Shown here piece by piece: positions 8,445 through 16,815 of a stretch of 64,000 nucleotides of DNA. This stretch comes from Chloroflexi bacterium HGW-Chloroflexi-2. GTDB lineage: Bacteria; Chloroflexota; Anaerolineae; Anaerolineales; Anaerolineaceae. Every line of letters begins with the position of its first letter. Positions within the stretch are counted from its first letter, which is position 1. The DNA lies in NCBI GenBank assembly GCA_002840735.1, contig PHBY01000013.1:46591-110590 (forward strand), in the 5' to 3' direction. Under the pieces are notes generated by a model that did not search any database, was not told the DNA's origin, and worked only from the letters and a program-made list of their open reading frames with translations. The position numbers and the translations under genes are program-made.

Positions 8445-9668
8445 TTAATTATAGCGAATTCCCCTGATCACTTCTTCAATCATCGAGACAGCCGTCTTAA
8501 CGCCATCGGGTTGGCTGCTTATGGTTCTACCCAACTCGGCTGCTTTTTTGATCATTTCTTGAGACCTCATCTGTAGGATTGCTTCAGTCATATTGCTTAC
8601 CGATAATTTATCACGTGCAATCGGTTGGGGTCCCACACCTAAAGCCGCTACTTTCTGTCCCCAGATGAACTGGTCGATGATATGAGGTATCACCAGCGCG
8701 GGAATCCCGGCTTTGAATCCAGCCGCTGTGGTACCAAAACCGCCATGGTGAACCAGTGCACTGGCACGTCCTAACAGCCAGTCATGTGGGATGGGGCCAG
8801 CATGGAAAACCGTCTCCGGGATACTCAATTGTTTCATCGGTTCATCCCAGCCCTGTATGATGGCGCGCACACCTGCGTTCTGAACGGCTGCAAGTGTGAT
8901 GGTGGAAGCTTCCAGGGCATCCTCGCCACTGATTGCCATGGCTCCCAGACTTACCACAACGGGAGCTTCACCGGCATCCAGAAAAGCTAGTAAATCCTGA
9001 GGAGGTGTCCAATTTTGCGGTGCCGGGGTATACCAGAAACCGGTCACGCGATGACGCGTCTCCCATAAGGGATTGGGAGGTATGATGGCTGGACTGATGG
9101 GAATCAAGTTCAGTCGTGTGGATGTAATGCCGTTGGGTCCCATTTTGGGTACGCCCACTTTTTTGCGGATCTTATCCAATGGGCGGGTCATCATCATGCC
9201 CATCCCGGCGCCAGCAACCTTCATCACCATCTTTTTGACCAATGAATCCTGCGGGTCATTGGCGGGTATAGCTTCCGGCATCAATGTCACGCTCACGGTG
9301 GGGATGCCCAGTTGATCAGCTTCAATACTACCAGCAGCGGTATGGGAGACAATCACCAGATCCACGTCCTGACACAAAGCACGCAGATCTGGATGTGCCT
9401 GCTCCAGCATGGAAAAAGAAAACTTCATCACGCGCATGAACCCAATCATCCAATGTGGAGATTTTCCACGAATGATGGCCGTTTCATGGGCGATATCAAT
9501 ATCCGGACCGATGGATGCAAAATTGACCCCGTACGATTCGACCAATGTTCGCATGCAGGGATGGGATGCCAGGGTAACTGCATGACCTGATCTCTGCAAT
9601 CCCAGTGATAAGGCGATGTAAGGCTGCACATCCCCGCGGGTGCCGATGGTGGGAATAACAATGTTCAT
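8445..9668 (-). CDS. GT1-family (sterol/macrolide-type) glycosyltransferase
   Basis: 407 residues with the two-Rossmann GT-B layout. The N-terminus IVIPTIGTRGDVQPYIALSL is the hallmark of sterol 3-beta-glucosyltransferase-like and MGT enzymes. The C-terminal nucleotide-sugar site is HHGGFGTTAAGFKAGIPALV followed by DQFIWGQKVAALGVG. These enzymes transfer hexose from UDP- or dTDP-sugar to lipids or small hydrophobic molecules. It sits upstream of the aldo/keto reductase, on the same strand, and no biosynthetic cluster is adjacent. Acceptor unknown. Confidence 0.9.
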   Translation of the reverse strand: MNIVIPTIGTRGDVQPYIALSLGLQRSGHAVTLASHPCMRTLVESYGVNFASIGPDIDIAHETAIIRGKSPHWMIGFMRVMKFSFSMLEQAHPDLRALCQDVDLVIVSHTAAGSIEADQLGIPTVSVTLMPEAIPANDPQDSLVKKMVMKVAGAGMGMMMTRPLDKIRKKVGVPKMGPNGITSTRLNLIPISPAIIPPNPLWETRHRVTGFWYTPAPQNWTPPQDLLAFLDAGEAPVVVSLGAMAISGEDALEASTITLAAVQNAGVRAIIQGWDEPMKQLSIPETVFHAGPIPHDWLLGRASALVHHGGFGTTAAGFKAGIPALVIPHIIDQFIWGQKVAALGVGPQPIARDKLSVSNMTEAILQMRSQEMIKKAAELGRTISSQPDGVKTAVSMIEEVIRGIRYN

Positions 9669-9830
9669 AGGTGTGATGCTCCTTTATTGATGTTGATGAA
9701 AAGATTCAGAATTGGAAGAATAGGACGATTAATGATTGATTTTACACGAAATCCCCTTCCGATATTTTTATTAATCTTCAGATGTCTTAAATGTATAAAC
9801 AATCTTCTTGAACAAGGAAATATATGAGAT

Positions 9831-11120
9831 ATGATATTGAATATGATAAAAAAGATGATCATTCTCATATTCACTATGTTTTTACTTTCTGTCGGAGTGG
9901 CTCATTTGCCTGCCCAGGCACAGCAAGCCCCAACAGATTCGATTGTTTTTCTACCATTGATCTCAAAAGGCATCCCTCTACCCCCTGCTGATGCTGCCAG
10001 TCAACGAATCCAATTGCCAGCCGGTTTTCACATCCGTATTTTTGCCGATAACCTGGGTGGCAAACCACGTTTCATGACGATTGGTCCGGATGGACACCTT
10101 TATCTCACCCTGATGAGCGCCGGTCAGGTGGTACGATTACCGGATCGCAACCAGGATGGTTTGGCGGATGGGGTTGAAGTGATTGCCAGTGGGATCGATC
10201 GTCCACATGGATTGGAATTCTACGATGGGTATCTCTACATTGCTTCAGGAGACAGGGTGCAACGCATGCAGGGTCCCAATCAAAACGGTAATTTTTCCGC
10301 TTTGCAGTTGGTGACCGATAATATCCCCCCACCCATCGGGCACAGCTCGCGCACTGTTCATTTTGGATCAGATGGTAAGATGTATGTCAGCGCCGGTTCC
10401 AGCTGTAATGTCTGCGAGGAAACTGATCTTCGCCCTGCCACGATCATGCGCTTCAACCCGGATGGATCGATCCCGGCCGATAATCCCTTTGCCAATGATC
10501 CCGATATTCGCAAGCGACCCGTTTATGCCTGGGGATTGCGTAACAGTGTCGATTTTCTGTGGTCTCCCTTAGGTCAATTGTGGGCCAACCACAACGGCAG
10601 CGACGGATTGGGTGACGACCTGCCACCGGAAGAAATTGTCATCCCGGTGCAAATGAACAAATCGCATGGCTGGCCTTATTGTTATACGCCTGGTGTTGGT
10701 GTGGTGAATGCAAACGAGATTCGCGATGATCTTCTTGCGCTACCTTCTGGCTTCACCTGTGAGGATGCCATCCCAGCCATCTTCACCGCCCCTGCTCATT
10801 CTGCCCCCCTGGGGATGGAGATTGCCTCTGGCAACAATTTTCCAGCTGAGTTCAGTGATGATCTCTATGTCGCCTATCATGGTTCCTGGAATACAACAAA
10901 TGTTAATATTCGCGATTGTAAAGTAGAACGTGTGATCCTGGAAAATGGTCTTCCAACCGGCAGCGAAACCTTTGCAACCGGTTGGCGCGAAGATGGCAAA
11001 ACATGTGGCGATCCTTCCACCTACGGCCGCCCGGCGGATGTGATTTTTGGGGTGATTGGCGAGATGTTTATTTCGGATGATGCCGGGGGCAGGGTGTATC
11101 GGGTGGTGTATGGTAAGTAG
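9831..11120 (+). CDS. Secreted sorbosone dehydrogenase-like beta-propeller oxidoreductase
   Basis: 429 residues. A signal peptide is clear (basic start, hydrophobic core about residues 6-24, then PAQAQQA). The body is a repeated propeller: LPAGFHIRIFADNLGGKPR, DGHLYLTLMSAGQVVRL, DRPHGLEFYDGYLYIASG and a C-terminal AHSAPLGMEIASG region. This matches PQQ-dependent glucose/sorbosone dehydrogenase-like proteins that oxidise sugars outside the membrane. Two ATGs (9831, 9843) are possible; AAGGAA upstream favours 9831. No PQQ genes are in the window, so cofactor use is unconfirmed. Confidence 0.82.
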   Translation: MILNMIKKMIILIFTMFLLSVGVAHLPAQAQQAPTDSIVFLPLISKGIPLPPADAASQRIQLPAGFHIRIFADNLGGKPRFMTIGPDGHLYLTLMSAGQVVRLPDRNQDGLADGVEVIASGIDRPHGLEFYDGYLYIASGDRVQRMQGPNQNGNFSALQLVTDNIPPPIGHSSRTVHFGSDGKMYVSAGSSCNVCEETDLRPATIMRFNPDGSIPADNPFANDPDIRKRPVYAWGLRNSVDFLWSPLGQLWANHNGSDGLGDDLPPEEIVIPVQMNKSHGWPYCYTPGVGVVNANEIRDDLLALPSGFTCEDAIPAIFTAPAHSAPLGMEIASGNNFPAEFSDDLYVAYHGSWNTTNVNIRDCKVERVILENGLPTGSETFATGWREDGKTCGDPSTYGRPADVIFGVIGEMFISDDAGGRVYRVVYGK

Positions 11121-11157
11121 CTGAAAGACTAAAGACAAAAGCCGAAAGGGATAAAAC

Positions 11158-11602
11158 GGTGCGATGCACTTAGAGAGAAGAAGCCTACTTCGAATGGATC
11201 CTAACCATCATGAATATAATACACAAAAGTGCGTTGCACCTTGTATACAACGATTTGAAACCAGGTGCATCGCACTTCTGGTCTTGTGTTAAATAGACAC
11301 TTCATCCAGATTGTTTGTATGTTGGTTCATCTCTAAGTGCAACGCACCAGTCCAGTCTCAAGGTGCGATGCACTTAGGGAGGAGAAGTATCCATCGAATG
11401 GACAAATTTCATTATGAATCTGTAAACCAAAAGTGCGTTGCACCTTGCCTTAGAGACAGAGACTTGTGATCGGGTGCATCGCACTTCTGGTCTTAGGTTA
11501 ACCTTGAACCCCTTCCAGAATGTTTGTTTGTTGGTTCATCCCTAAGTGCAACGCACCGAAAGATGTCTATTTGTTGGTTCATCTCTAAGTGCAACGCACC
11601 AA
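11158..11602. repeat. Mosaic hairpin repeat array (locus 3)
   Basis: Fills most of the 560-base gap between the propeller gene and the ATPase. It holds at least nine GTGC-NNN-GCAC motifs (e.g. GTGCGATGCAC, GTGCGTTGCAC, GTGCATCGCAC, GTGCAACGCAC), framed by CTAAGTGC or CACTTAGG and by CACTTCTGG. Two roughly 185-bp units can be aligned, each with CCTAAGTGCAACGCACC at its end. Confidence 0.85.
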
Positions 11603-11684
11603 CAATCAGAATTTCCCCTTTTTCTTTGTTATAATAAATTAGGAAATCATGATTACGGTAATTATTATTTCCTTAGGAGTCAAT

Positions 11685-13076
11685 ATGTTTGTCAATCGGG
11701 TTTCGGAATTAGCTTTATTAAATAACCTATTTCGTTCCGGCAAGGCTGAATTAATCGTCTTATCAGGTCGTCAACGTGTTGGAAAGACCGAATTTTTATC
11801 CAATTTCTGCAAAGACAAGAAATCAATATTCTTTCTTTGCGATTTGGGGTCTGAAATCTTAATGAGGACATCTCTATCCTTCAATATCAATCAGGTGCTG
11901 TTTGGAACTGATCGGATACACGCAGTTTTTAATACATGGGAGGATGTTTTTCAGGCACTGGGGAAAGCTGCAGAAGGAGAGCGCCTGGTGGTCGTCTTGG
12001 ACGAGTTTCCAAACCTTGTATCCGCTCACCCAGAGATTGTTCCCATCCTGCTAACAATGTGGAATCAGACACTACAGAATGCAAACCTTCTACTGATCCT
12101 TTCCGGATCTGAAATTGAAAGGATGCAGACGATCATTCCGCAGTTGAATATGGGTATGCCAGGTAACAGTATCCATCATTATTTTCTGGAACCATTGTCG
12201 TTCAAGCAAGCCCGGTTGTTTTTCCAAAATTATGAAGAGCAGGATCAGGTCAGGGCTTATGCAACGTACGGCGGGACTCCTGCATATTTATCTGTAATTG
12301 ACCCGCAAACTTCTTTACAAGAGAATATTCTTAACACAATCCTCAATCGTGAAACTTTTTTATATGATGAAGCGCGCTATGTTTTACAACAGGAAATCCG
12401 CGAACCTCGCCAATATTTTGCCATTCTACACGCAATTGCTACCGGAAAAACGCGATTGAATGAAATCAAACAGGCAACCGGGATGGATGGAGCGCATGTC
12501 TACTTGGACGCACTCCGTAACCTGCATTTAATAGAAAGGATCGTACCGGTCACCGAATCCCAACCGGACAAAAGCCGTAGAGGGTTATATAGAATCAAGG
12601 ATCATTATCTGCGTTTCTGGTTTCGCTTCGTGCTGCCCAATCGCTCTCTCTTAGAACGCGCTGTTGGCCGGCTGGTATTGGAAACGCAAATTTTGCCGGA
12701 GATTGATCATTTTTCCGCGCTAGCATTTGAAGAAATTTGCCACCAGTATTTCTGGGATATAGGCATTACTGGTAGATTACCTTTTTTTCCACAGTCAATT
12801 GGAAAGTGGTGGGATAACCAGAATAAAATTGACCTGGTCATTTTGGGTGATCAAATGGCTGAACTGGTCGATTGTAAATGGAGTAATCAAGCGCTTGGTT
12901 CAAACGATCTGATGGATCTTGAGCGCAAAGCGGAACTTGTGAGACCAGATCTCCCGAGGCATCAAATCCGCTTTGGGTTGTGTTCGCGATCTGGATTTAC
13001 GCGTCAACTGGTTGAAATCGCGCATCAACGCAAAGATGTGGGCTTGTTTTCGTTACCTATGATTTTAAAAGGATGA
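11685..13076 (+). CDS. AAA ATPase with C-terminal DUF234-like domain
   Basis: About 463 residues. The start at 11685 is preferred because TTAGGAG lies 6 nt upstream; a longer frame opens at 11649. N-terminal P-loop LSGRQRVGKTEFL and Walker B VVVLDEFPNLV define the archaeal-type ATPase domain. A winged-helix segment follows. The C-terminus (KIDLVILGDQMAELVDCKW) matches the DUF234 PD-(D/E)xK-like core, with Asp where the family usually has Glu. Members are widespread in Chloroflexi and archaea with poorly known function. It is flanked on both sides by mosaic repeat arrays. It may be a mobile or defence-linked gene; this is inference. Confidence 0.85.
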   Translation: MFVNRVSELALLNNLFRSGKAELIVLSGRQRVGKTEFLSNFCKDKKSIFFLCDLGSEILMRTSLSFNINQVLFGTDRIHAVFNTWEDVFQALGKAAEGERLVVVLDEFPNLVSAHPEIVPILLTMWNQTLQNANLLLILSGSEIERMQTIIPQLNMGMPGNSIHHYFLEPLSFKQARLFFQNYEEQDQVRAYATYGGTPAYLSVIDPQTSLQENILNTILNRETFLYDEARYVLQQEIREPRQYFAILHAIATGKTRLNEIKQATGMDGAHVYLDALRNLHLIERIVPVTESQPDKSRRGLYRIKDHYLRFWFRFVLPNRSLLERAVGRLVLETQILPEIDHFSALAFEEICHQYFWDIGITGRLPFFPQSIGKWWDNQNKIDLVILGDQMAELVDCKWSNQALGSNDLMDLERKAELVRPDLPRHQIRFGLCSRSGFTRQLVEIAHQRKDVGLFSLPMILKG

Positions 13077-13099
13077 GCAGGATTCTGAAAGCAGATTTC

Positions 13100-13306
13100 T
13101 TACTTCTTCAATTTACCTTTGACATATTTCTGTACCCAAAATTGCATATCAGGATTTTCTTCGACCAGCTTTGATATCAGAACAATCAGGTTTTCACGGT
13201 CCATTGGTTCTATTAAAGTAGGAATATCCTTCAGCTCGATGAATTTTTCTTCTTCAAACTGTCCGGGACTAACCGGATTACTTCTATTATCTAAGGTTTT
13301 TCCAAG
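13100..13306 (-). pseudogene. C-terminal gene remnant, 68 codons open without usable start
   Basis: Reading the minus strand, a frame is open from a TAG at 13307-13309 to a TAA at 13100-13102. It encodes a protein-like sequence (ERENL-type helix: MDRENLIVLISKLVEENPD, then QFWVQKYVKGKLKK). The only ATG leaves 34 codons. The helix pattern is like the tail that follows some SWIM zinc-finger proteins, but that is a weak recollection. It stops where the repeat array (13319) begins, suggesting the repeats replaced the rest of the gene. Confidence 0.45.
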
Positions 13307-13318
13307 CTATAGCTGTAT

Positions 13319-13975
13319 TGTATACAAGGTGCAACGCACTTTTGGATTCTGGATTGATGATGATAAGTGTCCATTCAATATAGACTTCTTCTCTCTAAGT
13401 GCATCGCACCTTAAGACCGGATTGGTGCGTTGCACTTAGTGGTGAACCAACATTCAACTTTTTTGGAAGAGGTGCCTATTTAACACCAGACCAGAAGTGC
13501 GATGCACTCTGATCTCAAGTCTCTCAGGCAAGGTGCAACGCACTTTTGGATTTTAGATTGATGATGATAAACGTCCATTCGATGGAGACTTCTTCTCTCT
13601 AAGTGCATCGCACCTTAAGACTGGATTGGTGCGTTGCCTTAGTGGTGAACCAACATACAAATAATCTGGAAGAGGTGCCTATTTAACACCAGACCAGAAG
13701 TGCGATGCACCTGATCTCAAGTCTCTCAGGCAAGGTGCAACGCACTTTTGGATTTTAGATTGATGATGACAAACGTCCATTCAATATAGACTTCTTCTCT
13801 CTAAGTGCATCGCACCTTAAGACCGGATTGGTGCGTTGCACTTAGGGGGGAACCAACATTCACAAGGTGCAACGCACTTTTGGTAGATTGTTAATGGGGA
13901 ATTTGCTCCAGAATTAGGCGTTGTGGTTGTTCACCAAGTGCAACCCTTCGGGTCACAAGCAATGCACCGACAATA
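13319..13975. repeat. Mosaic hairpin repeat array (locus 4), about 203-bp units
   Basis: AAGGTGCAACGCACTTTTGG recurs at 13326, 13530, 13732 and 13864 (periods 204, 202, then 132 for a shortened unit). A full unit holds four motifs in the order AACG, ATCG, GTTG, GATG (central bases of GTGC-NNN-GCAC). Neighbouring motifs pair as two hairpins, e.g. CTAAGTGCATCGCACC with GGTGCGTTGCACTTAG, leaving one central mismatch. The last copy has CCCTTCGGG inserted (13946-13954). Confidence 0.9.
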
Positions 13976-13986
13976 AGGAAATTACC

Positions 13987-14038
13987 TATCAGCAATCAGC
14001 TATGAGCCATCAGCTATCAGCAATCAGCTAATAGCTAT
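13987..14038. repeat. Short degenerate repeat of AATCAGCTAT type
   Basis: Seven-base steps of the form CAGCTAT / CAGCAAT / GAGCCAT follow one another for about 50 bases just before the marR promoter. This resembles heptanucleotide repeats known from other bacteria. Confidence 0.7.
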
Positions 14039-14041
14039 CTC

Positions 14042-14070
14042 TTGACAATTACTTAACCTATCTATATAAT
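14042..14070 (+). promoter_or_regulatory. Consensus sigma-70 promoter of the marR-ABC operon
   Basis: TTGACA at 14042-14047 and TATAAT at 14065-14070 with a 17-bp spacer: a perfect housekeeping promoter 29 bp before the marR ATG. The predicted start of transcription (about 14077) leaves a short leader; MarR proteins commonly repress their own promoter by binding such a region. Confidence 0.85.
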
Positions 14071-14098
14071 TCAGCGATCTTAACTAATAAGAGGGCTT

Positions 14099-14545
14099 AT
14101 GTCACCACCTTTAGAAAAAACAATAAAAGACTGGATGAATCTCAACATGCGCAACTCGCTTGGCAATTTCATGCGATTTGCCAGGGAGAAAAATATCTCT
14201 CTTGCCCAACTAAGCTCATTGATTCATCTTTCGCAGAATGAAGAATGCAATATTTCCGATTTGGGTACAGAATTCGGCGTGTCTATTGCTGCCGTCAGTC
14301 AATTATTGGAGAAGATGGTCCAACAGGGGTTGGTACACCGCAGTGAAGATCCGCAAGACCGCCGCAATAAAGTACTGGTGTTAACTGAAGATGGAAAAAA
14401 GATTGCCAATGAAGGAATGAACGAACGTCATAAATGGTTGTCTAATTTGATCAAAATTCTTACAGAAGAAGAGCAGGATCAGGTAGACTCAGTATTGCGG
14501 TTACTAATTGACAAAGCCGCTCAGATTGAAGAAGCAAAAACTTAA
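14099..14545 (+). CDS. MarR-family transcriptional regulator
   Basis: 148 residues with the MarR winged helix: recognition region ISDLGTEFGVSIAAVSQLLEKM at about 57-80, then the wing with the conserved acidic/arginine motif SEDPQDRRNKVLVLT. MarR proteins are dimeric repressors released by small hydrophobic or phenolic ligands, and often control an adjacent multidrug exporter. Here two ABC exporter half-transporters follow at 29 nt and with a 4-nt overlap, so this protein most probably regulates them from the consensus promoter directly upstream. Confidence 0.92.
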   Translation: MSPPLEKTIKDWMNLNMRNSLGNFMRFAREKNISLAQLSSLIHLSQNEECNISDLGTEFGVSIAAVSQLLEKMVQQGLVHRSEDPQDRRNKVLVLTEDGKKIANEGMNERHKWLSNLIKILTEEEQDQVDSVLRLLIDKAAQIEEAKT

Positions 14546-14574
14546 AAGAAAGCTAACTTAAAGAGAACACTGTA

Positions 14575-16815
14575 ATGCTTAAATTATTTCCCTATATCAA
14601 AAAATATTATTTGATGATCCTGGCTGCGATTGTATTGCTTTTTGTGCAAGCCAATGTGGATCTAACCCTGCCGGATTACCTTTCACGCATCGTGAATATT
14701 GGAATTCAACAGGGTGGCGTGGAGAGTGAAATTCCCTCTGCCATGCGAGCGAGTACCTTTGAACGCGTGCTGCTGTTCCTCTCCCCAGAAGAGACAGAAA
14801 TTGTCACCGCTGCCTACCAGTTGGTGGAACCAACAGCCTCTGATTATGCACAATATCTGGAACAATATCCATTAGCAGCGGGACAGGTGCTGTATGTACT
14901 CCAGGTGCTTGATCAGAATCAATTGGAGACTCTCTCCCCTATTGTCAGCCGTGCTTTGATTACCGTCTCGTTTCTTGAGCAAGCGACTGCGAATCCTGAG
15001 AATGCTGCCGCCATGGCAGAGAATCTGGGATTTGATATCTCACAATTGCCAGCCGGGATGGACCTTTTCGCTGTGTTGGGTAATTTGCCAGCACAACAAC
15101 GAACCCAAATGCTATCAGGAATTCAGGATCAATTTGAAACCCTGGGTGAGAGTATGATCTCGCAAATGGGTATTGCAGCGGTCAAAACCGAATATGAAGC
15201 CATGGGTGTTAATACCGATTCCATGCAAACGGGCTACATTCTGCGCACAGGGGGCTGGATGTTGGTGTTGACTCTCATCTCGGTGATCGCGACCATAATG
15301 GTTGGTTTTCTCTCTGCCCGGGTTGCGGCAGGTGTTGCCCGCGATCTGCGCGATTCGGTATTTGTGCGCGTCACCAATTTTGCCAAAGCGGAGATAGAGA
15401 AGTTCTCAACCGCTTCCCTGATCACACGATCCACCAATGATATTACCCAAATTCAGATGGTCACGATGATGATCATCCGCATGGTGTTTTTCGCACCGAT
15501 CATGGGTATTGGCGGTATCATCCGGGCATTGGATAAGGCACCTTCCATGTGGTGGATTATTGCCGGAATGGTTGTGCTATTGATCGTTGTCGTCGCCATC
15601 GCTTTCACAATCACCTTACCCAAATTTAAAATTATTCAGACCTTAATTGACAACCTGAACCGTGTGGTGCGGGAAAATCTTTCCGGAATGATGGTGGTAC
15701 GTGCGTTCAATCGCCAGGATTTTGAAGAAAAACGCTTCGATAAAGCCAATCTGGAACTGACCGGTAACATGCTGTTCGTCAGCCGTGTAATGGTGATCAT
15801 AATGCCAATTATGATGTTTTTAATGAGCTCAGTCTCCATTCTGGTTGTCTGGGTTGGTTCACACCAGGTTGCCCAGGCGCAAATCCAGGTCGGTGATATG
15901 ATGGCTTTCATTCAATACACCATGCAAATTTTCTTTGCATTTATGATGATGGCCATGATGTTCATTATGCTGCCAAGGGCTTCGGCCTCAGCTGAACGTA
16001 TCGTTGAGGTATTGGAAACCGAACCATCCATTCTTGATCAACCCGAGCCAAAACATTTTCCCGAGACTTTTCGTGGTGTGGTTGAATTTAGAAATGTTTC
16101 CTTTCATTACCCGGATGCAGAGGAGGATATCCTGCATGATATTTCCTTCAAAGCTTGCCCGGGCGAGACGACTGCATTTATCGGCACAACCGGATCAGGA
16201 AAATCAACCATTGTCAATCTGATACCACGCTTTTTTGATGTAACCAATGGTGCCATTCTGATCGATGGTGTTGATATTCGGGAAATATCCCAACATGAAT
16301 TACGCTCGAAAATCGGGTATGTTCCACAACGCAGTAACCTTTTCACCGGAACCATCGAATCTAATCTTCGCTTGGGAAATGAAGAAGCTAGCCCCGAAGA
16401 ACTTCGGGTGGCCATAGAAATTGCCCAGGCAACAGAGTTTATAAAAGAACGCGATGATGGCTTGCAAGCCGAAATTTCACAGGGCGGCACCAATGTCTCC
16501 GGTGGGCAACGGCAACGACTTGCCATTGCGCGAGCGCTGGCTAAGAAAGCGCCTATCAATATTTTTGATGATAGTTTTTCTGCCCTGGATTACAAAACTG
16601 ATGCTGCCTTACGCAGGGCATTGCGAAAATATGTCGCAGATAGTGTTGTTTTCATTGTTTCTCAGCGAGTGGGCACCATCAAAAGCGCTGATCAGATTAT
16701 TGTTATGGATGAAGGGAGAATGGTAGGCAAAGGTCCCCACAAACAATTAATGGAGACCAATGAGGTCTATCGGGACATTGCCCTATCTCAATTAAGCCAG
16801 GAGGAATTAGCATGA
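14575..16815 (+). CDS. Heterodimeric ABC exporter subunit with degenerate ATPase site and long external loop
   Basis: 746 residues: six-helix membrane domain plus ATPase domain. Between the first and second helices about 160 extra residues are inserted (nt 14740-15230), expected to lie outside the cell, as in BmrD-type subunits. ATPase motifs: Walker A GTTGSGKST, signature VSGGQRQR, Walker B INIFDDSFSALD. The catalytic Glu is Asp here and the switch His is Gln (VFIVSQRVGTI), the classic degenerate half of heterodimeric multidrug exporters. The partner is the next gene. Transport of drugs or lipids is the likely role, given MarR control. Confidence 0.92.
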   Translation: MLKLFPYIKKYYLMILAAIVLLFVQANVDLTLPDYLSRIVNIGIQQGGVESEIPSAMRASTFERVLLFLSPEETEIVTAAYQLVEPTASDYAQYLEQYPLAAGQVLYVLQVLDQNQLETLSPIVSRALITVSFLEQATANPENAAAMAENLGFDISQLPAGMDLFAVLGNLPAQQRTQMLSGIQDQFETLGESMISQMGIAAVKTEYEAMGVNTDSMQTGYILRTGGWMLVLTLISVIATIMVGFLSARVAAGVARDLRDSVFVRVTNFAKAEIEKFSTASLITRSTNDITQIQMVTMMIIRMVFFAPIMGIGGIIRALDKAPSMWWIIAGMVVLLIVVVAIAFTITLPKFKIIQTLIDNLNRVVRENLSGMMVVRAFNRQDFEEKRFDKANLELTGNMLFVSRVMVIIMPIMMFLMSSVSILVVWVGSHQVAQAQIQVGDMMAFIQYTMQIFFAFMMMAMMFIMLPRASASAERIVEVLETEPSILDQPEPKHFPETFRGVVEFRNVSFHYPDAEEDILHDISFKACPGETTAFIGTTGSGKSTIVNLIPRFFDVTNGAILIDGVDIREISQHELRSKIGYVPQRSNLFTGTIESNLRLGNEEASPEELRVAIEIAQATEFIKERDDGLQAEISQGGTNVSGGQRQRLAIARALAKKAPINIFDDSFSALDYKTDAALRRALRKYVADSVVFIVSQRVGTIKSADQIIVMDEGRMVGKGPHKQLMETNEVYRDIALSQLSQEELA

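Noticed and set aside
13319..13975. CRISPR array or integron attC cluster
   Set aside because: Repeat units are about 200 bp, internally symmetric and not separated by unique spacers of constant size; no cas, integrase or cassette ORFs are nearby.
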